DNA of 64,000 nt from Oscillatoria sp. CS-180 (GCF_028330965.1 NZ_JAQMUB010000079.1:30007-94006); one strand, 5' to 3'. Counted from the first letter of the stretch, positions 8,507-18,004 are shown. Program-made: numbers and translations. The notes: generated by a model not told the origin, from the sequence alone.

Positions 8507-8983
8507 CTAAGCGATGACGGTTCTCTTAGCCAGATAATCTTCTACGTGCTGGGCATGATCGTGGGCCATGTCAAGTTCTGCCAAATCAGTCCAAGCGAAT
8601 GACGCGATCGCTGCAACCTCTGCCGGATCATTTACTACAGGCGTCCCCATGACGCGAACTTCCAGCGCAATACAAATGGAGTGAAAACGCGAATCTCGAT
8701 TGGGGGCGGAGTAAACGCCGACGAGCCGCCCCACTTCGGATACGTCCAAACCCGTTTCTTCTTCCAATTCTCGCTGGGTAGCCGTCAGAATGTTCTCTCC
8801 CCAATCAACCAGCCCGCCTGGAAACCCCCATCGCCCTGAATCCTGACGACGAATCAGCACTACCTTACCATCAGGCAGAATAGGGAGAATACACACACCA
8901 ACAATGGGTCTTCGAAGAATCAGACCCAACAAAACTCGTCCTGCACGCCAAATTGATTCCATTGATAAAGACTGCAAGCACAC
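8507..8983 (-). CDS. Nudix hydrolase
   Basis: This protein of about 158 residues contains a complete Nudix box (G-x5-E-x7-R-E-L-x-E-E-x-G-L) near residues 60-82, spelled from GLVDWGE through RELEEETGL. Nudix enzymes cleave nucleoside diphosphates linked to another moiety; the substrate here is unknown. The listed start is a GTG that overlaps the last base of the peroxiredoxin stop (TAGTG), which suggests translational coupling. An ATG at 8962 is an alternative start. The hydrophobic segment before the box may only be part of the fold. Confidence 0.88.
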   Translation of the reverse strand: MCLQSLSMESIWRAGRVLLGLILRRPIVGVCILPILPDGKVVLIRRQDSGRWGFPGGLVDWGENILTATQRELEEETGLDVSEVGRLVGVYSAPNRDSRFHSICIALEVRVMGTPVVNDPAEVAAIASFAWTDLAELDMAHDHAQHVEDYLAKRTVIA

Positions 8984-9459
8984 TAGGTGCTTGCTGAAAG
9001 AGCTGCAATATCTGCCAAGACTTCCTGAGCATGGGGCTCAGGTTTGACCTTGCGGTAAATCTTGGCTAAATGACCTTCAGGATTGATAACAAAAGTACTG
9101 CGAGTAATGCCCATGTACTCTTTACCCATAAATTTCTTTAGACCATAGCTGCCATAGCTGCTAGCGATCGCCCCTCCTTCATCCACCAACAAGGGAAAAG
9201 GCAAATTGTGCTTGGTCGCAAACTTGGTATGAGACTTGGCATCGTCTGTGCTGACGCCGAGTACAACAATGTCACTATCTTGATAGTCCGCGTAAGCCTC
9301 CCGAAAACCACAAGCTTCTTTCGTACAGCCGGGAGTATTGTCACGGGGATAAAAATACAAAACGACCCACTTCCCCCTCAGGTCTTGCGATTTGATGACC
9401 TCACCTTCAGCGTTTGGTAACTCGAAATCAGGTGCTAGGTCCCCAACGGTCAATGTCAT
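8983..9459 (-). CDS. bcp: Thioredoxin-dependent peroxiredoxin, PrxQ/BCP type
   Basis: This 158-residue thioredoxin-fold peroxidase has the motif FYPRDNTPGCTKEACGFR near residue 36, with the peroxidatic Cys and a second Cys four residues on. This is the atypical 2-Cys PrxQ arrangement. It reduces hydrogen and alkyl peroxides using thioredoxin. The ATG at 9459 (MTLTVGDLAPDF) is preferred over 9474 because it matches the family N terminus. The stop overlaps the start of the Nudix gene by one base, consistent with an operon. Confidence 0.93.
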   Translation of the reverse strand: MTLTVGDLAPDFELPNAEGEVIKSQDLRGKWVVLYFYPRDNTPGCTKEACGFREAYADYQDSDIVVLGVSTDDAKSHTKFATKHNLPFPLLVDEGGAIASSYGSYGLKKFMGKEYMGITRSTFVINPEGHLAKIYRKVKPEPHAQEVLADIAALSAST

Positions 9460-9979
9460 AAAAATTTGTTGCATAAAGATCGTGATGTCATTCTATACCG
9501 GCTTATACCTGGTCAAGAACACGCTAATATAAACTCATAATGATTTTGGTTAAGTGGTTTTGGCTAGAGTGAAGTGAGTCTATAGATTGACCTGAAGACC
9601 TCCCTGACGGGTGAACGCTATCAAGGTTTATGCAGCTGAATCTGTTCTTAGCCCTGTAATTTCCAAGCCTGAGGAAGTCGAATTCGGCGTCTCCTAGAAT
9701 TTAGGGATAAGGGGATATGGGGATGTCAGTCCTGGTTGAAGATCGAACTGTTTTCCTAATACCTAGATCTAAAAGTCAGCGCAGCAAAGCTTCCCATTCG
9801 AAAAAGTGCTGTGATGTTGTGTTTAAAGTCAAAAGAGGCTTCAAGCTCAGCGCGTTGACAGGGGTTGAAGGCCGCACCCAAACTGAGTGAAGAAGCGCGA
9901 TCGCCTTTTGCTCCTATCCATTCAATCCTCCTGTCTCATTACGTGTTTGACCGAATCTGTAAAGCTAATCGAGAGTGCT
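9460..9979. other. Intergenic region between divergent bcp and prlC
   Basis: This 520-bp region holds no convincing gene. It must contain the promoters of both divergent genes. A frame upstream of 9980 stays open from 9887, but its codons do not resemble the oligopeptidase family. I see no clear operator or terminator. Confidence 0.5.
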
Positions 9980-12058
9980 ATGAGTGCAACTGTTCAAACA
10001 AATCCACTACTGATTGGTCAGGGGCTACCTCCCTTCGATGCCATTCGTCCTGAACACATCGTTCCAGGCATTGAAGAGCTGCTGAGCACGCTGACATCTG
10101 ATCTAGAACATTTGGAAGCTACCGTTCAGCCGACTTGGGAGGGTTCGGTTGAGCCCCTCACCAAGATTGAGGAGCGCTTAGGCTGGAGCTGGAGCATTAT
10201 TGGGCATTTGATGGGCGTAAAAAACAGCCCAGAACTACGGGAAGCCTATGAAACGGTGCAACCTGGCTTAGTTCAATTCGGCAATCGTTTGGGACAAAGC
10301 AAACCGCTCTACCAGGCTTTCAAGCAAATTCGAGAAGGCACGCAATGGCAGCAGCTTACTTCTGCCCAAAAGCGAATTGTTGACGCAGCTATCCGTGACG
10401 CTGAACTGTCAGGTGTGGGTTTAGAAGGTGAAGCCAAGGAAGCCTTTAACCAGATTCAGCAGCAGCTAGCTGAGCTTTCAACGAAGTTCTCCAATCACGT
10501 CTTAGACGCAACGAAGGCATTTAGCCTAACGCTGTCAACGTCTGAAGAGATTGAGGGACTGCCTCAAAGTCTATTGGCTTTAGCGGCTCAGGCTGCTAAA
10601 GAAGCGGATCATGAGGAAGCTACAGTCGAAAACGGGCCTTGGCGCATCACGCTGGACTACCCCAGCTACGTTCCTTTCATGCAGCATAGCCGTCGTCGTG
10701 ATCTGAGAGAGAAGATCTATCGGGCCTTTATCACTCGCGCTGCCTCCGGTGATCTCGACAACCAACCGCTGATTGAACGTATCCTGGAGCTTCGTCAGCA
10801 GATGTCAAACATTTTGGGCTACGACACCTATGCTGAGTTGAGTATTGCTCGGAAGATGGCTCCTTCGGTGTCAGCCGTTGAACAACTGATGGAGGAATTA
10901 CGGAGCGCTAGCTACAAGGCAGCCACTCGTGAACTGGAGGAGTTGACAACCTTTGCTCAAGATCACGGGTTTACCGATGACGTTAAGCAGTGGGATGTGT
11001 CCTTCTGGGCAGAGCGCATGCGGGAAGAGCAGTATGGTCTGAACGACGAAGAGCTGCGTCCTTATTTTCCGCTGCCTCAAGTGCTGGAAGGTCTGTTTAC
11101 GCTAGCTCATCGCCTATTTGGCATTACGATTGCTGCTGCCGATGGCGAAGCACCTGTGTGGCATCCTGATGTGCGCTATTTTCAGGTAACTGGGGAAGAG
11201 GGGCAGACGATCGCGCATTTCTATCTCGATCCCTATAGCCGTCCTGCTGAAAAACGGGGAGGTGCTTGGATGGATGATTGCGTCAATCGAGGTCAATCCA
11301 ACGGTCAAGTCCGTTTGCCGGTTGCCTATTTGGTTTGCAACCAGTCACCGCGTGTTGAGGATAAACCTAGCTTAATGACCTTCCGAGAAGTTGAAACGCT
11401 GTTCCATGAATTTGGCCACGGGTTACAGCACATGCTCACAACCGTCGACTACTCCGGTGCAGCGGGCATCAACAATGTGGAATGGGATGCTGTCGAGCTG
11501 CCTAGCCAGTTCATGGAAAACTGGTGTTATCACCGTGAGACGTTGCTGACCCTAGCTCGCCATTATGAAACAGGACAGCCTTTGCCGGACGATCTGTTTC
11601 AAAAAATCGTTGCAGCTCGTAACTTTATGACGGGTAATGCAATTTTGCGACAGGTGAATTTTGGCTGGCTTGATATTGAACTCCATCATCGCTATCAGCC
11701 AGGAGGTGAAGAAACGATCTGGGATGTCCGCGATCGCTTGGCTGAAAAGACAGCTGTTCTGAAACCGTTACCTGAAGACGCATTTCTCTGTGCATTTGGA
11801 CACATCTTTGCCGGTGGATATGCCGCTGGCTACTACAGCTATTTCTGGGCGGAAGTCCTTAGCGCCGATGCATTTGCAGCGTTTGAAGAAGCAGGATTGG
11901 AAAACGAGCAGGCCATTACAGCGACTGGGCGTCGCTTTAGGGATACCGTTCTCTCGTTGGGTGGCAGCCGTCATCCAATGGAGGTCTTTACGTCTTTCCG
12001 TGGTAGAGAACCCAGCACCCAGGCACTCTTACGCCATCGTGGATTAGTTGCTGCGTAA
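9980..12058 (+). CDS. prlC: M3-family oligopeptidase (oligopeptidase A)
   Basis: This 692-residue zinc metallopeptidase has HEFGHGLQHML near residue 476 (HExxH) and the downstream glutamate helix region NNVEWDAVELPSQFMENW, both typical of M3 oligopeptidase A. It degrades short peptides, including cleaved signal peptides, in the cytoplasm. The length fits the family (about 680 residues). The frame is open upstream to 9887, but ATG 9980 (MSATVQTNPLL) matches the normal start and precedes the conserved FDAIRPEHIVPGIEELL segment. An intrinsic terminator follows. Confidence 0.95.
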   Translation: MSATVQTNPLLIGQGLPPFDAIRPEHIVPGIEELLSTLTSDLEHLEATVQPTWEGSVEPLTKIEERLGWSWSIIGHLMGVKNSPELREAYETVQPGLVQFGNRLGQSKPLYQAFKQIREGTQWQQLTSAQKRIVDAAIRDAELSGVGLEGEAKEAFNQIQQQLAELSTKFSNHVLDATKAFSLTLSTSEEIEGLPQSLLALAAQAAKEADHEEATVENGPWRITLDYPSYVPFMQHSRRRDLREKIYRAFITRAASGDLDNQPLIERILELRQQMSNILGYDTYAELSIARKMAPSVSAVEQLMEELRSASYKAATRELEELTTFAQDHGFTDDVKQWDVSFWAERMREEQYGLNDEELRPYFPLPQVLEGLFTLAHRLFGITIAAADGEAPVWHPDVRYFQVTGEEGQTIAHFYLDPYSRPAEKRGGAWMDDCVNRGQSNGQVRLPVAYLVCNQSPRVEDKPSLMTFREVETLFHEFGHGLQHMLTTVDYSGAAGINNVEWDAVELPSQFMENWCYHRETLLTLARHYETGQPLPDDLFQKIVAARNFMTGNAILRQVNFGWLDIELHHRYQPGGEETIWDVRDRLAEKTAVLKPLPEDAFLCAFGHIFAGGYAAGYYSYFWAEVLSADAFAAFEEAGLENEQAITATGRRFRDTVLSLGGSRHPMEVFTSFRGREPSTQALLRHRGLVAA

Positions 12059-12083
12059 TCTTGAGCTCTCTCATCGGAGTACT

Positions 12084-12120
12084 AAAGGCAGGGTGGGATT
12101 AGCTCGCCCTGCTTTATTTT
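12084..12120 (+). terminator. Intrinsic terminator after prlC
   Basis: GCAGGG pairs with CCCTGC, flanked by AAAG and CTTT, and a T-rich tail follows. Confidence 0.8.
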
Positions 12121-12150
12121 GAAGGGGCAGCGTCGAGGCAGAACGCTATA

Positions 12151-12259
12151 GCTGTAAGCTTGTTGTCAGTTTCGTTAGAACAAGACGGCGAGCCATTGGG
12201 CTATGGTTAAGGACCCGAATGCTATTGGGTGTACCAGCCTGGATGGCTGAAGCTACAGT
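12151..12259. repeat. Dispersed palindromic repeat, copy A
   Basis: The reverse complement of this segment aligns along most of its length with 58172-58280. Shared blocks include CCCAATAGCAT, TGGCTCGCC and the CGTTAG...CAAGA end. Parts also occur at 28231-28300 and 29612-29640. It carries no ORF. Confidence 0.75.
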
Positions 12260-12561
12260 TGTGAGGACTCACTCGCAGGTGGCAATACATCACATTTCTG
12301 CCTATTCAATTTCCCCTTTTTGAGAGAAATGCTAAGGCATGTGTAGCTGGTGCGGAGTCATTCAAAAACGTTAGAAAAACGCTAGAACCTAATCTAGAAA
12401 GGGGATTGATTCATTTCTTTGCCTTTTTCTTCTGAATTTCGGCCTATGCTTTTTCAGAAAAACAGGACATTTTTAGGAAGAAGCGCTATCCTAAAAGGCA
12501 GCTATATATCAATATAAATCAACCCGATAAATCAAAAACTTGAATCCAAAATATCATCACT

Positions 12562-12587
12562 AGCCCAGCATCGCTGGGCTTTTTTTT
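12562..12587 (+). terminator. Strong orphan intrinsic terminator
   Basis: AGCCCAGC and GCTGGGCT form perfect arms around ATC... TC-type loop bases, followed by eight T residues. prlC already has its own terminator about 450 bp upstream, and the next gene runs in the opposite direction. The transcript it ends is therefore unidentified, possibly a small RNA starting within about 12.26-12.5 kb. Confidence 0.85.
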
Positions 12588-12599
12588 GACTTTATGAAT

Positions 12600-12663
12600 G
12601 TCGGGGGCTGGCATTATTGACCCATTCTCTACCCTCTGCACAAAGGTGAATTTAGCCCCCGAC
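12600..12663. repeat. Inverted repeat downstream of ycf23
   Basis: GTCGGGGGCT and AGCCCCCGAC form perfect 10-bp arms around a 44-base loop. There is no T run on either side, so an ordinary terminator is unlikely. It lies just past the ycf23 stop codon. Confidence 0.7.
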
Positions 12664-12725
12664 TAAATTTGCTGGCGAGCACACCACAAGTGTTATCAAA
12701 CCTATCGTGTTGAACAAAATAGTCT

Positions 12726-13469
12726 TTAGCGAGCGATCGCATGAGAATAGGCTGTGTCAAGGGCTTCAGCCAAGCTTCGGACAGCTGCAATCATGGCGAG
12801 TTCGCTATCAAGCTTATTCACGGCAGAGCCAACACCAATACCTGAAGCTCCAGCGGCGATCGCCATGGGTGCAGTGACATCCGACAACCCAGACGCACAG
12901 AGAACTGGGATCGTCACCGCCCGAGAAATTTCTCGCGCCGCCGCTAGGGTCGGAGCAGCCTTTTCGATCAGTCCTAGCGTGCCGCCGTGACTAGGCTGAC
13001 TGCTAGTCCCGCCCTCGGTTTGAATGATGTCCGCCCCAGCGGACACTAATGCTTCAGCCAGTTGTACCTGTTCATCTAGAGCGAGAATGTGGGGAACCGT
13101 GACCGAAAGGGTCATGCCGGGGAACTGCTGACGGGTTGCCTGAGTTAACGCCAGCACCTCTGCGGCTTCGAATCGAATGCCCTGGGCATAAAAAGCGTCG
13201 AAGTTACCAATCTCAATTAGGTCAGCGCCCGCCTGAACAGGAGCGGCAAATGCATCGACATCAACTGCCGATACGCAAATGGGTAAATCCGTTAGCTGTT
13301 TAGCCAGCCGCACAAGGTCAGCATCTGCTGCAATATCAACACAGGTCGCGCCGCCTTGATCCGCTGCTCGAATGACAGATGTGACGCGATCTCGATTAAA
13401 GTTGGTTAGCCCACTGATAATCTTGAGCGCTCGGCCTTGGGCAAATGCTGTTTGAAGCTTGGCGTGCAT
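12726..13469 (-). CDS. ycf23: Ycf23/DUF561 TIM-barrel-like protein
   Basis: This protein of about 247 residues matches the cyanobacterial/plastid Ycf23 (DUF561) family. The N terminus MHAKLQTAFAQGRALKIISG and the following GLTNFNRD are characteristic, and it has TIM-barrel-like segments (GADIIQTEGGTSS, VLCASGLSDVTAPMAIAAG, GIGVGSAVNKL) that look like phosphate-binding loops. The biochemical role is not established. The ATG at 13469 matches family starts; ATGs at 13517 and 13592 would add poorly conserved residues. It is divergent from the hli gene at 13636. Confidence 0.88.
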   Translation of the reverse strand: MHAKLQTAFAQGRALKIISGLTNFNRDRVTSVIRAADQGGATCVDIAADADLVRLAKQLTDLPICVSAVDVDAFAAPVQAGADLIEIGNFDAFYAQGIRFEAAEVLALTQATRQQFPGMTLSVTVPHILALDEQVQLAEALVSAGADIIQTEGGTSSQPSHGGTLGLIEKAAPTLAAAREISRAVTIPVLCASGLSDVTAPMAIAAGASGIGVGSAVNKLDSELAMIAAVRSLAEALDTAYSHAIAR

Positions 13470-13635
13470 AGTCAAAGAATCCCCGTAATCAGGTTCATAA
13501 CTGCTATATTCTGCCATGCACTTTACCGCTTTCAGGGAAGCTAGTTTAGGACTTGGCAAGGGTATAATTGATTGTGTTACGCTCTGTAACAAGGGGTTGC
13601 ATTAAAACCTAAATTAACCATTATGAATAACTATC

Positions 13636-13776
13636 ATGGAAAACGAAGGTAAGTTTGGTTTTGTTCGCTTTGCTGAAACGTGGAATGGTCGCTTAGCAAT
13701 GTTGGGTTTTGTGATTGGGGTGGCTACTGAATACTTCACAGGACAAAGCATCCTGTCTCAGATTGGCTTGATGTAG
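13636..13776 (+). CDS. hli: High-light-inducible protein (Hlip/SCP)
   Basis: This 46-residue single-helix member of the light-harvesting superfamily carries the chlorophyll-binding pattern AETWNGRLAMLGF (E-x2-N-G-R-x-A-M) near residues 13-25, followed by the rest of the transmembrane helix. Hlips bind chlorophyll and carotenoid in thylakoids and protect photosystem II assembly intermediates under high light and other stresses. The start ATG is at 13636; an ATG at 13623 is in another frame. An intrinsic terminator follows the stop, so it is a monocistronic unit. Confidence 0.95.
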   Translation: MENEGKFGFVRFAETWNGRLAMLGFVIGVATEYFTGQSILSQIGLM

Positions 13777-13808
13777 AGATATCAGTTGACTTTTAAGGGC
13801 GGTATTAG

Positions 13809-13838
13809 GCCTGGAGAGAGATCGCTCTCCAGGCTTTT
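13809..13838 (+). terminator. Intrinsic terminator after hli
   Basis: GCCTGGAGAG and CTCTCCAGGC form perfect 10-bp arms around a 6-base loop, followed by TTTT. Confidence 0.9.
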
Positions 13839-13944
13839 ATGTTTCTCAATTTTCCTGTCGGTTTGTTCCCGTCTCAAGATGAACAAAGTCGTATTCGAAA
13901 ATGAACATTATTATGGAGAATGTCGCGAATTCTAGCAGCAGCTT

Positions 13945-15105
13945 ATGACTTCAGTGGTTACCTCCAATCAGGCTAAGGGCATGGACGACACAAAGCAGGG
14001 GATGCCCGTCACAATCATCACTGGCTTTTTGGGCAGTGGGAAAACAACGCTGCTGAACCACATCTTGAGCAACCAAGAGGGGCTGAAAACTGCTGTTCTG
14101 GTCAATGAGTTTGGTGAAATTGGCATCGATAACGACTTGCTAGTCACGACTGGAGAAAGCGATGACACGATGGTAGAACTCAGCAACGGCTGTATTTGCT
14201 GCACTATCAACGACGATTTAATGAACGCTGTCTATAAGGTTCTGGAACGGCAGGACAAAATTGATTATCTAGTGGTTGAAACAACTGGATTGGCCGATCC
14301 TCTGCCCATTGCTCTAACGTTCTTGGGTACAGAATTGCGCGATTTGACTCGTCTTGATTCCATTGTGACTGTTGTCGATTCCGAGAATTACAGTCTCGAT
14401 TTGTTCAATAGCCAAGCTGCCTATAACCAAATTGCCTATGGCGACATCCTTTTATTGAACAAGGCAGATTTGGTAGACGATGCCAAGCTGGAGCAGCTGG
14501 AAGGTAAAATTCGTGACGTTAAAGAAGGCGCGCGCATCATTCGTACAACGAAGTCAGAGGTACCGCTGCCTTTGATCCTGAGCGTCGGATTGTTCGAGTC
14601 GGATCAGTACTTCGACAATTCTGATCACCACGACCACGAGCACAGTCACGACCACGAGCACAGTCACGACCACGAGCACAGTCATGACCACGGGCACCAT
14701 AGCCATGCCGAACACGATCATGACCATGCTGACTGTGACCATGACCATGAGCACGAACACCACCATCATCACTCTGATCACCTAGCAATCGATGGCTTTA
14801 CATCGTTGTCATTCGCAAGCGATCGCCCCTTTGCCATCCGCAAATTTCAGTCTTTTCTAGATAATCAACTGCCAGAAAATATCTTTCGTGCCAAAGGTAT
14901 TATTTGGTTTGATGAAAGCCCTAAGCGACATATCTTCCACCTCAGCGGCAAGCGGTTTTCCCTAGACGATGACGAATGGAAAGGCAATCCTAAAAATCAG
15001 GTCGTTTTAATTGGGCAGAATTTGGACCACAACACACTTCGGACTCAGCTTAATGATTGTTTATGCGAACCCTCGGAAAATCGAGAAAAGGGATTTGGTC
15101 GCTAG
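13945..15105 (+). CDS. COG0523/CobW-family GTPase with His-rich metal-binding loop
   Basis: This 386-residue G3E GTPase has a Walker A loop (GFLGSGKTTLLN near residue 28), the metal-binding CxCC motif (GCICC near residue 84) and the guanine-specificity motif NKAD near residue 172. An insert of about 55 residues near residues 230-285 is almost entirely His, Asp and Glu, including three identical DHEHSH units. The CobW C-terminal domain follows. Such proteins act as metallochaperones, mostly for zinc or cobalt; zinc is most likely here, judging from the His-rich loop, but this is inferred. It follows hli after that gene's terminator, so it has its own promoter. Confidence 0.92.
   Translation: MTSVVTSNQAKGMDDTKQGMPVTIITGFLGSGKTTLLNHILSNQEGLKTAVLVNEFGEIGIDNDLLVTTGESDDTMVELSNGCICCTINDDLMNAVYKVLERQDKIDYLVVETTGLADPLPIALTFLGTELRDLTRLDSIVTVVDSENYSLDLFNSQAAYNQIAYGDILLLNKADLVDDAKLEQLEGKIRDVKEGARIIRTTKSEVPLPLILSVGLFESDQYFDNSDHHDHEHSHDHEHSHDHEHSHDHGHHSHAEHDHDHADCDHDHEHEHHHHHSDHLAIDGFTSLSFASDRPFAIRKFQSFLDNQLPENIFRAKGIIWFDESPKRHIFHLSGKRFSLDDDEWKGNPKNQVVLIGQNLDHNTLRTQLNDCLCEPSENREKGFGR
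14632..14685 (+). repeat. Three 18-bp tandem units encoding DHEHSH
   Basis: The three 18-bp copies begin at 14632, 14650 and 14668. They differ by only one base at the end of the third. They extend the His-rich loop and are a likely site of in-frame length variation. Confidence 0.9.
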
Positions 15106-15340
15106 CACGTAGGATAGTTCTATCCAGTTTTATCGCCTTAGTCTCTTATGGTCGCTGAAGACAAAGGTTTCCTAGCATTTGAGTGCAAGGGTGTTGCATC
15201 TACGACCTGTAGAGAATCTGTGGAAGTACCTCTGGCATTAGCGTGAGGAGAGTTAGGCCGGAAAAAATTACTGGATGAGTCTTGTCTATTGATAAGGCGG
15301 CGGGTGGATTTATCTCATAGCATTCTGTTGTCGCGATCGC

Positions 15341-15841
15341 ATGTCTAACACTCATCCCAACAACGGCAATCAGCCTCACCCGGATTGCCTTGCCTGTCAA
15401 ATCGTTCAGGGCAAAGTATCTGTTCCGGGCGGCATCATTGCGGAAAATGCTTGGTGGATGGCCGACCACTGTCTAGGCAGCCACGGTATTGGTGCAGTTG
15501 TGATTAAAACTCGTGCCCATCGGGAGAATTTTTGGGACTTGTCTGCCAATGAAGCAGCGTCTCTAGGGCCTTTTTTGCAGCAAATGACTTACGCAATGCA
15601 GCAGGCTCTAGGGGCAGAGCGTATTTATATTAACTCCTGGGTCGATCAGCCGCCTTACCACATTCATTTCGTTTTACAACCTCGCTTTGCGGGCAAAGCT
15701 GAACTAGGGCTACAAGGGTTGGAACTCCAAATTTATCGATCGCTACAGTCGAAACCAACCGATACCGAGATGATCACTGCGGCCCATAAGATTCGTCAAA
15801 TGTATGAGCAGCTTTACCACCAGCGTTCCTTGAGTCATTAA
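15341..15841 (+). CDS. HIT-family protein
   Basis: This 166-residue protein has a HIT-type fold. A CLAC motif near residues 17-20 may hold zinc. The region [11 protein letters not shown] near residue 105 corresponds to the HxHxH catalytic triad, here reading H-I-H-F-V with the third His absent. HIT proteins hydrolyse or transfer nucleotides (AMP-lysine, Ap4A type). The altered triad makes activity uncertain. It ends 5 bp before dtd and is probably co-transcribed with it. Confidence 0.75.
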   Translation: MSNTHPNNGNQPHPDCLACQIVQGKVSVPGGIIAENAWWMADHCLGSHGIGAVVIKTRAHRENFWDLSANEAASLGPFLQQMTYAMQQALGAERIYINSWVDQPPYHIHFVLQPRFAGKAELGLQGLELQIYRSLQSKPTDTEMITAAHKIRQMYEQLYHQRSLSH

Positions 15842-15846
15842 TCGCT

Positions 15847-16311
15847 ATGCGTGTTTTAGTTCAGAGGGTCATTGAATCGCGTGTACAAGTGGATGGGCAC
15901 ACGATAGCCGACATTGCTCAGGGATTGAATCTTTTGGTTGGCCTTACCGATACGGATACCGAGGTCGAACTGGATTGGATGGCACAGAAATGTCTCAATC
16001 TGAGGCTGTTTCCGCAGGGAGAAGATGATCGCTGGGACGCCTCTGTACAAGAGATTGGAGGTGAAATTCTGGTGGTGAGCCAATTCACGCTTTATGGAAA
16101 TTGTCGTAAAGGACGACGCCCATCGTTCGATAAAGCAGCTCCTCCACCTGTGGCAGAACCCCTCTTTGAACAATTTGTGGATAAGCTGCGTGTCAGCGGT
16201 TTGAAAGTGGTGACCGGACAATTCGGTGCCAACATGCGGGTGGATATTCAGAACAATGGTCCAGTCACGTTTTTGCTAGAACGAGAAGCTCCCAATACGT
16301 TAAAAGCATAA
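15847..16311 (+). CDS. dtd: D-aminoacyl-tRNA deacylase
   Basis: This 154-residue protein matches DTD along its whole length. It has the N-terminal MRVLVQRV, the SQFTLYG motif near residue 79 and the C-terminal [10 protein letters not shown] (the cross-subunit GP motif). The enzyme removes D-amino acids mischarged on tRNA, and also Gly from tRNA-Ala, in the cytoplasm. It starts 5 bp after the HIT gene. No unusual feature is visible. Confidence 0.96.
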   Translation: MRVLVQRVIESRVQVDGHTIADIAQGLNLLVGLTDTDTEVELDWMAQKCLNLRLFPQGEDDRWDASVQEIGGEILVVSQFTLYGNCRKGRRPSFDKAAPPPVAEPLFEQFVDKLRVSGLKVVTGQFGANMRVDIQNNGPVTFLLEREAPNTLKA

Positions 16312-16448
16312 AGTAAAGCTTATTCTTGATCGATAAGCAATAAGTCGAGTCTATATGAAACCTGCTAATAATCATCCCATTCCGCGAAAATGGCTGTTAA
16401 GGTGTAGTAGATTTTTGAACTTTGTAATTAAACTTAAAGTCTTGCTTT

Positions 16449-17285
16449 ATGCAGAACGCTCTTTCTCTCTCTGCACGTCTGCCCCACCGGTCAAAGACTT
16501 CGTCCAGGTCGAGTTCAGCACTGGGCAACCGTACTCTATTTTGTGATTTTGACGGTCCTATTGCAGACGTTTCTGAACGATACTACAGCACTTATAAGCT
16601 AGCGCTTTCAGCTGTCCGATCAGACTATGCTGAGCGAGGTGAACGGCTGCCCATTCGTCGCTTGACTAAGGCGCAGTTTTGGTACATGAAGCAAAACCGA
16701 ACTCCTGATACCACAATCGCAGACTGGTCTGGTTTGTCAGGAATCCAAGTGGATGATTTCTTGAATCACGTTGCGACGATAGTCAATCAGACCACTTTGT
16801 TGCAACAAGATCAACTTCAACCGGGTGCTAAGGCGGCCCTTCATGCTTTACAGGATCGAGGTCACCGGATCGTGATTGTTACGCTGCGGCAGGCTGCTCA
16901 GGTATTAGATTTTCTGCATCAACATGACTTAGCGACGACAGTTAGTCAGATCTATGGTGCTGACACGACAACAGCCGCTTACCCAAACCGTACAGAACAC
17001 AAGATTGCTCGCCTAAAAGATGCGATCGCGGATCAGCAACGCCTCGGTTGCGATACGACTCAGAGCTGCATGATTGGTGATACGGAAGCCGACATTTGTG
17101 CCGGACAGGCGGCTGACATCCCAGCTATTGCCGTCACCTGTGGTATCCGGAGCTCTGCTTACCTGAAAGGGTTTACGCCCAGTGCCCTGCATCGTGATCT
17201 CTATGCCGCAACTCAACAGCTGATTCTGCATCCCAAAACGCTGTTTCGTGACTATCACAGTTATGCTACGAAATCAGTGCGTTAA
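16449..17285 (+). CDS. HAD-superfamily hydrolase
   Basis: This 278-residue protein has HAD motif I (CDFDGPIAD near residue 32, DxD nucleophile and acid), a helical cap of about 100 residues, motif II in [11 protein letters not shown] and motif IV in [12 protein letters not shown] near residue 213. It is therefore a phosphatase or phosphotransferase. The cap is of the C1 type; the substrate is unknown. The first 25 residues are Ser/Arg-rich and may not be translated, but no other ATG precedes motif I. Its end overlaps the nrdR end by 20 bp, tail to tail. Confidence 0.85.
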   Translation: MQNALSLSARLPHRSKTSSRSSSALGNRTLFCDFDGPIADVSERYYSTYKLALSAVRSDYAERGERLPIRRLTKAQFWYMKQNRTPDTTIADWSGLSGIQVDDFLNHVATIVNQTTLLQQDQLQPGAKAALHALQDRGHRIVIVTLRQAAQVLDFLHQHDLATTVSQIYGADTTTAAYPNRTEHKIARLKDAIADQQRLGCDTTQSCMIGDTEADICAGQAADIPAIAVTCGIRSSAYLKGFTPSALHRDLYAATQQLILHPKTLFRDYHSYATKSVR

Positions 17286-17778
17286 GACGAGAGTTAACGG
17301 TTGTATCAGGTGACGTTTCCACTTGAGTCTCCGAATTCAAGTGATTTAAGGTTTCGGTAAAATCTTGAATCCCCTTAAACTGACGATAGACAGAGGCAAA
17401 GCGAATGTAGGCTACCTCACTGATATCTTTGAGTCGTTTGAGCACTAAATCGCCAATTTCTGTGCTTTCAATTTCTCGACGTGCCCGCTGCTGCAAATCC
17501 GCCTCAATATCATCTACTAAGGAATCGAGGGTGCTGGCCTCAACCCCGGTTTTCTCGCAAGCCCGGATAACGCCTCGTAATACTTTAGACCGATCAAAGG
17601 ACTCACGATCGCCACTCTGCTTGATCACCGTGATCGGAACGTATTCAATCCGTTCGTAGGTCGTAAATCGTCTTCCGCACTCTAGACACTCGCGTCTGCG
17701 ACGAATACTTCTGCCGCTCTCAGCCGAACGAGACTCTAAAACGCGGTTGTTAGGATGCTGGCAGAAGGGACACTGCAT
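17266..17778 (-). CDS. nrdR: Transcriptional repressor NrdR
   Basis: This 170-residue protein begins with the NrdR zinc ribbon (CPFC near residue 3 and CLEC near residue 31), followed by the ATP-cone domain ([20 protein letters not shown]). NrdR senses ATP/dATP and represses ribonucleotide reductase genes. The ATG at 17778 (MQCPFC) is the universal family start; the frame is open 78 bp further upstream but is not conserved. The C-terminal tail after the cone is slightly long and polar. Confidence 0.96.
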   Translation of the reverse strand: MQCPFCQHPNNRVLESRSAESGRSIRRRRECLECGRRFTTYERIEYVPITVIKQSGDRESFDRSKVLRGVIRACEKTGVEASTLDSLVDDIEADLQQRARREIESTEIGDLVLKRLKDISEVAYIRFASVYRQFKGIQDFTETLNHLNSETQVETSPDTTVNSRLNALIS

Positions 17779-17906
17779 GCCGCTATGTCTCCAGTAGAAC
17801 TCAACTAAGTCAAAAAAATACCTACATATCGCCGAACTTAACAACAAAGTTGTCAAGTCTTAAAGCATTCTTAGGTAGTCTCCTTTTTAATAGTATCTAA
17901 CTCTAG

Positions 17907-17943
17907 AAAAATGAAGCAGCGGTCCGCATAAACGAACCGCTGC
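17907..17943 (-). terminator. Intrinsic terminator after psbT
   Basis: On the minus strand, GCAGCGGT and ACCGCTGC form perfect 8-bp arms with a 12-base loop, followed by TTCATTTTT. It lies about 60 bp past the psbT stop and probably ends the psbB-psbT unit. Confidence 0.8.
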
Positions 17944-18004
17944 CCAGTGCTCTGTAAGCTTTTGCAGAATCAGCGAATCTGACCAGCAAAATCAGATCTC
18001 GAAG

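Noticed and set aside
14537..14788. Two minus-strand frames rich in Arg-Gly-His or Val-Met
   Set aside because: They are antisense readings of the His-codon repeats in the COG0523 GTPase and are low complexity.
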